Shown in pieces: positions 61,303 to 64,000 of a stretch of 64,000 nucleotides of DNA. The notes below the pieces were generated by a model that ran no database searches, was not told where the DNA came from, and saw nothing but the letters and a program-made list of their open reading frames with translations. Source of the stretch: an uncultured Collinsella sp. (GTDB lineage: Bacteria > Actinomycetota > Coriobacteriia > Coriobacteriales > Coriobacteriaceae); the NCBI GenBank assembly GCA_958413895.1, contig CATYVQ010000009.1:44162-108161 (forward strand), read 5' to 3'. The stretch's first letter is position 1; every line of letters starts with the position of its first letter. Both the position numbers and the translations under genes were made by a program.

Positions 61303-61902
61303 TTACTTGATCTCGATGCTCGAAATCTCGACTTCGCGTGCCTCGGAAACTGCCTCTTCCATGTCATCGGGGAACTCGATGGAGTTGAGGAGTGCCTCGG
61401 CTTCTTTCTTGTGCTGGTCGAAGTTCGAGATGAGGACGTAGACGCTTCCCGGCTCAACATCGGTAAAAAGCATGGTTGAGATGCCGCTGTTGTCCTCGTA
61501 TGTTCCGACGAGCCACGTCCTGCCGTTATACTCGACGGACCCGCCATCCTTCCACTGGAACGTATCCCCCTTCTTTTCCGCCTGGTCGGCGTGGGATTCC
61601 TCGGCCGTCAGCGCTTTTTTCCAAACGGGGATAAAGCGATCGGCCGAGGCGTTCTCGTCTTCGGGGAAGGTGAGCTGGACCCTGTCGGCATTCTTGCCGG
61701 CAGAGTCGCTTACGCCGACGCCCTCGGGCATCTCGACCTTAAACCAGATGTAGTCGGTCTTCTTGGCGACGGGGGCCTTTTCCTTGCTCTCGCTCTTGGG
61801 GGCGCTGCCGCCGCCCGATGCGCTCCCGCCGCAGCCCACAAGGGCGAGCGCGGCAAAGAGGGCGATGCAAAGGGAAAGGATCGATAGGGTCTTTTTCTTC
61901 AT
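61303..61902 (-). CDS. Small lipoprotein, paralogue 2
   Basis: A 199-residue lipoprotein: signal MKKKTLSILSLCIALFAALA and lipobox LVGC (C24), then a Ser/Lys-rich linker. The mature part has YIWFKVEMPEGVGV, ADRFIPVW, YNGRTWLVGTY and TDVEPGSVYVLISN, matching paralogue 1. The C-terminus ends REVEISSIEIK. GGAGGACGCCACC decides the start at 61902; an in-frame ATG 72 bases upstream lacks a ribosome site. The pair looks like a recent tandem duplication with divergence in the linker and loops. Confidence 0.85.
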   Translation of the reverse strand: MKKKTLSILSLCIALFAALALVGCGGSASGGGSAPKSESKEKAPVAKKTDYIWFKVEMPEGVGVSDSAGKNADRVQLTFPEDENASADRFIPVWKKALTAEESHADQAEKKGDTFQWKDGGSVEYNGRTWLVGTYEDNSGISTMLFTDVEPGSVYVLISNFDQHKKEAEALLNSIEFPDDMEEAVSEAREVEISSIEIK

Positions 61903-62278
61903 GGTGGCGTCCTCCTTGTCTGCCAGGGACATCGTGTGCCGCGGATCGCTGGGGCGGCGGTTACGCATGCGCATGATGTCTTTGTTTACTGTGCGGTTAT
62001 TCTTCCATTCGTCGTCCGGTGCCGTGATGAGCTTGCCCCAACATAGGGCTCCTTACCTATATGTATGCCCCAGTTGCCGCTGCCCGGAAGTCTCGAAAGG
62101 TGGGCCATGTGTCCCATGTTTGCGGTGCCGACGCCTATCGTTCGTCATAGAAATCCGCGATGGCCAGGTGCGCTGACGCTTATGTACTTATGGGCTAGAC
62201 TTAGCACCATTATGTAATCGATGCGGTCGGTCGGCGGTTTCCACCCGACCGATGTATATGACTTGAAGGTGCATGCGT
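61903..62278. other. 376-bp divergent region between the lipoproteins and fchA
   Basis: Holds the recurring GGTGGGCCATGTGTCCCAT (62098-62116), the fchA promoter (62173-62201) and a leader hairpin near 62224-62251 (CGGTCGG with CCGACCG). No coding frame was supported. Confidence 0.5.
62173..62201 (+). promoter_or_regulatory. Predicted fchA-folD promoter
   Basis: CTGACG (-35) and TAGACT (-10) are separated by 17 bp; the predicted start is about 70 bp before the fchA ATG. Confidence 0.5.
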
Positions 62279-62911
62279 ATGAGCCAAGAGATGATGGACA
62301 AGACCTGCCGCGGGTTTGCCGAGGCGCTTGCCGCGCGCGAGCCGGTTCCCGGCGGTGGCAGCGCGAGCGCCTTTGTGGGCGCGCTGGGCGCCTCGCTGTG
62401 CGGAATGGTTGCCCGCTACGGTGCGACTAATCCCGCGCTTGCTGATCGTGCGGATGACCTGACGCGCGCGTTTGCCCAGGCTGATGAGCTGGCCCAGGAG
62501 CTTGTCGAGTTGGTTTCCGAGGACGTTCGTGCCTACAGGCGGGTGTCCGCGGCGTACGGTATTCCGCGTGACGATCCGGCTCGAGCGACCGCGATTCAGG
62601 ATGCGCTGCATGTGGCCGCTATGCCGCCGTATCGCATTATGGATGCCTGCGGGCGTGCGCTGGCGCTGCTCGAGGACATGGCCGACAAGGGTTCGCGTCA
62701 GCTGCTGTCCGATGTGGCGTGCGGCGCCGTGTTCTGCCGTGCCGCTATGCAGGGCGCGAGCTTGACGCTCTTTGCGAACACCACGTCTATGAAAGATCGC
62801 GCTCGTGCTGAGGAGCTCGAGACGGCGTGTGATGAGTTGCTCGACACATGGTTGCCGCGCGCCGATGCGCTGGCGCGCCGCGCCTCCGACGCTGCAAGGA
62901 AGAGAGGATAG
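62279..62911 (+). CDS. fchA: Methenyltetrahydrofolate cyclohydrolase (FchA / FTCD-C family)
   Basis: A 210-residue cytoplasmic protein of the formiminotransferase-cyclodeaminase C-terminal family. The substrate-binding loop REPVPGGGSASAFVGALGAS lies near the N-terminus as in FchA. The rest is helical, with PPYRIMDACGRALALLEDMA and ALxxDV-like LLSDVACGAVFCRAA. FchA opens 5,10-methenyl-THF to 10-formyl-THF. It lies 2 bp upstream of folD, which lacks its own cyclohydrolase lysine. The second ATG (MSQEMM) is chosen because GAAGG is nine bases away; the ATG six bases earlier is possible. Confidence 0.93.
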   Translation: MSQEMMDKTCRGFAEALAAREPVPGGGSASAFVGALGASLCGMVARYGATNPALADRADDLTRAFAQADELAQELVELVSEDVRAYRRVSAAYGIPRDDPARATAIQDALHVAAMPPYRIMDACGRALALLEDMADKGSRQLLSDVACGAVFCRAAMQGASLTLFANTTSMKDRARAEELETACDELLDTWLPRADALARRASDAARKRG

Positions 62912-62913
62912 CC

Positions 62914-63768
62914 ATGGCTGAACTGCTGAAGGGTGCTCCCGTTGCTCGCGCTTTGACCGAGGAACTTGCTGCTCGCTGTGCAGCCCTGCGCGAACGTGGC
63001 GTTGTGCCGACGCTGGCCATTGTTCGTGTGGGCGAGCGCGAGGACGACCTGTCCTACGAGCGCGGTGCCCTCAAGCGCTGCGAGAAGGTTGGCATTGAGG
63101 CTCGCCGCGTTTTGCTTTCTGCCGATGTTTCGCAGGACGAGCTGTTGGCGGCCATCGAGGACATCAATACCGATTCGGCTGTTCATGGCTGTCTGATGTT
63201 CCGCCCGCTGCCCGCCGGCCTTGACGAGAACGCCGTCGCCGCAGCGCTCGATCCCGCCAAGGATGTTGACTCCATGACGCCGGCCTCGCTGCTTACCACG
63301 CTTTCGGGTCGTGGCGAGGGCTTTGCTCCCTGCACGGCCGAGGCCGTGTTGGCGTTGCTGGACCATTACAGTGTTGAGCTGGATGGGGCCAAGGTTGCGG
63401 TCGTCGGTCGGTCTCTGGTGATTGGTCGTCCCGTTGCCGCCATGCTTACGGCGCGCAATGCGACCGTGACGACGTGCCATACGCATACGCGCGACCTTGC
63501 TGCCGAGTGCCGTGCTGCCGACATTGTGGTTGCCGCCGTTGGACGCGCACGCACGATTGGCGCGGATGCGGTCCGCGAGGACCAGACGATCATTGATGTG
63601 GGCATTAACTGGGATGAGGACGCTGGCAAGCTGGTCGGGGACATCGATTTTGATGCTGCGGAGCCGGTCGTTAACGCCATCACGCCCGTGCCGGGCGGCG
63701 TGGGGGCTGTGACCACCGCGATTCTCGCCAAACACGTGATTGAGGCGGCGGAGCGCGCATCAAAATAG
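62914..63768 (+). CDS. folD: FolD-like methylenetetrahydrofolate dehydrogenase, probably monofunctional
   Basis: A 284-residue protein of the FolD family. The NADP-binding loop VVGRSLVIGRPVAAML and the closing ITPVPGGVGAVTTAIL are intact. The region around the cyclohydrolase lysine is altered: where bifunctional FolD has Y-x3-K, this protein reads SYERGALKRCEKVGI, so the lysine position is alanine, and the QLPLP motif reads FRPLP. The dehydrogenase can still work, while ring opening would depend on the FchA next door. AGAGGATAGCC precedes the ATG. Confidence 0.92.
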   Translation: MAELLKGAPVARALTEELAARCAALRERGVVPTLAIVRVGEREDDLSYERGALKRCEKVGIEARRVLLSADVSQDELLAAIEDINTDSAVHGCLMFRPLPAGLDENAVAAALDPAKDVDSMTPASLLTTLSGRGEGFAPCTAEAVLALLDHYSVELDGAKVAVVGRSLVIGRPVAAMLTARNATVTTCHTHTRDLAAECRAADIVVAAVGRARTIGADAVREDQTIIDVGINWDEDAGKLVGDIDFDAAEPVVNAITPVPGGVGAVTTAILAKHVIEAAERASK

Positions 63769-63868
63769 GCGTTTTGGGCTGTTTGAGGGGGTTAGCTATA
63801 TACCACGTGGTCAAACAATGCCAAATATGAGTACTGTTGCCAAGATAGTCACATATGTCTTACGTCTT

Positions 63869-63914
63869 TTTGGCTTCCTAACGGTATCCATTATCGTTAG
63901 GAAGCCTATTTTAT
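63869..63914 (+). terminator. Rho-independent terminator downstream of folD
   Basis: GGCTTCCTAACG (63872-63883) pairs with CGTTAGGAAGCC (63895-63906), followed by TATTTTATTG. Confidence 0.88.
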
Positions 63915-63968
63915 TGAACTTATGGGGAATAACGTTGTCTTGCTTGGTAGCGCGCAGAGATGTGGTGT

Positions 63969-63995
63969 AAGAGGCGGGGCATACCCCGCCTCTTC
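63969..63995. terminator. Strong hairpin at the window edge
   Basis: AGAGGCGGGG pairs with CCCCGCCTCT across a CATA loop. It probably ends a transcript of the next gene or continues a tandem terminator; the flanking T-run is weak. Confidence 0.5.
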
Positions 63996-64000
63996 CCTTT

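Larger units (their letters stand above)
63769..64000. other. Window-end intergenic region
   Basis: 232 bp after folD without a supported gene. Contains a palindrome ACCACGTGGT at about 63804 and two hairpins described separately. A short open frame through 63740-63970 crosses a terminator stem and has no ribosome site. Confidence 0.45.

Noticed and set aside
63740..63970. A short open frame at the window end
   Set aside because: No ribosome site, and it runs through a clear terminator stem at 63872-63906.

Overview
This is a GC-rich window from a fermentative, probably anaerobic, high-GC Gram-positive bacterium. The gene set (an [FeFe]-hydrogenase, a superoxide reductase, PTS plus GH4 sugar use, Tat- and sortase-type exported proteins) and the family-level look of the proteins suggest a Coriobacteriia member close to Collinsella. 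That placement is an inference from recognised families; no database search was run.

Layout. 1-6.7 kb: the 5' part of a copper P-type ATPase with a CsoR-like operator, a membrane Ser/Thr kinase next to an FHA protein (both minus strand), and a DEAD-box RNA helicase with an Arg/Gly tail. 7.2-12.8 kb: a flavodoxin-ferredoxin protein, then an alpha-glucoside PTS cluster (IIA, PRD antiterminator, IICB, GH4 6-phospho-glycosidase). 13.0-19.1 kb: an apparent operon of a NuoF-end/NfnB-like flavoprotein, a Group A [FeFe]-hydrogenase, and an ABC importer consisting of a Tat-type lipoprotein and a permease fused to its ATPase. 19.1-27.9 kb: an orphan RelB-like antitoxin between two direct repeats, a CPBP protease, a YgiQ radical-SAM protein, a DUF1275 protein, FucO, an M42 peptidase and MnmA. 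28.0-30.8 kb: cysK divergent from an Rrf2 regulator, a small holin-like membrane protein and a TrpR-like regulator. 31.0-50.3 kb: DNA repair and replication (AddB/AddA-like pair, DnaE, SNF2 helicase, ruvCAB with a LexA box), a superoxide reductase and a NadE-like protein that has lost both active sites. 50.4-57.6 kb: formate-THF ligase, an anchored coiled-coil protein, a CDF transporter, a zinc-ribbon protein, a lone YhcG/DUF1016 nuclease and a small PH-like protein. 57.7-64.0 kb: a broken exported phospholipase C, two tandem paralogous lipoproteins, and fchA-folD.

How the genes connect. fhs, fchA and folD together cover formate to methylene-THF. The FolD here lacks the cyclohydrolase lysine, so the adjacent FchA probably supplies that step. 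The hydrogenase operon links ferredoxin, NAD(P)H and H2, but its built-in ABC importer has no obvious substrate. Intergenic spaces are rich in short palindromic repeats of at least four kinds, several with a constant core and arms that differ from locus to locus. No tRNA, rRNA, CRISPR array, prophage or complete IS element was seen.
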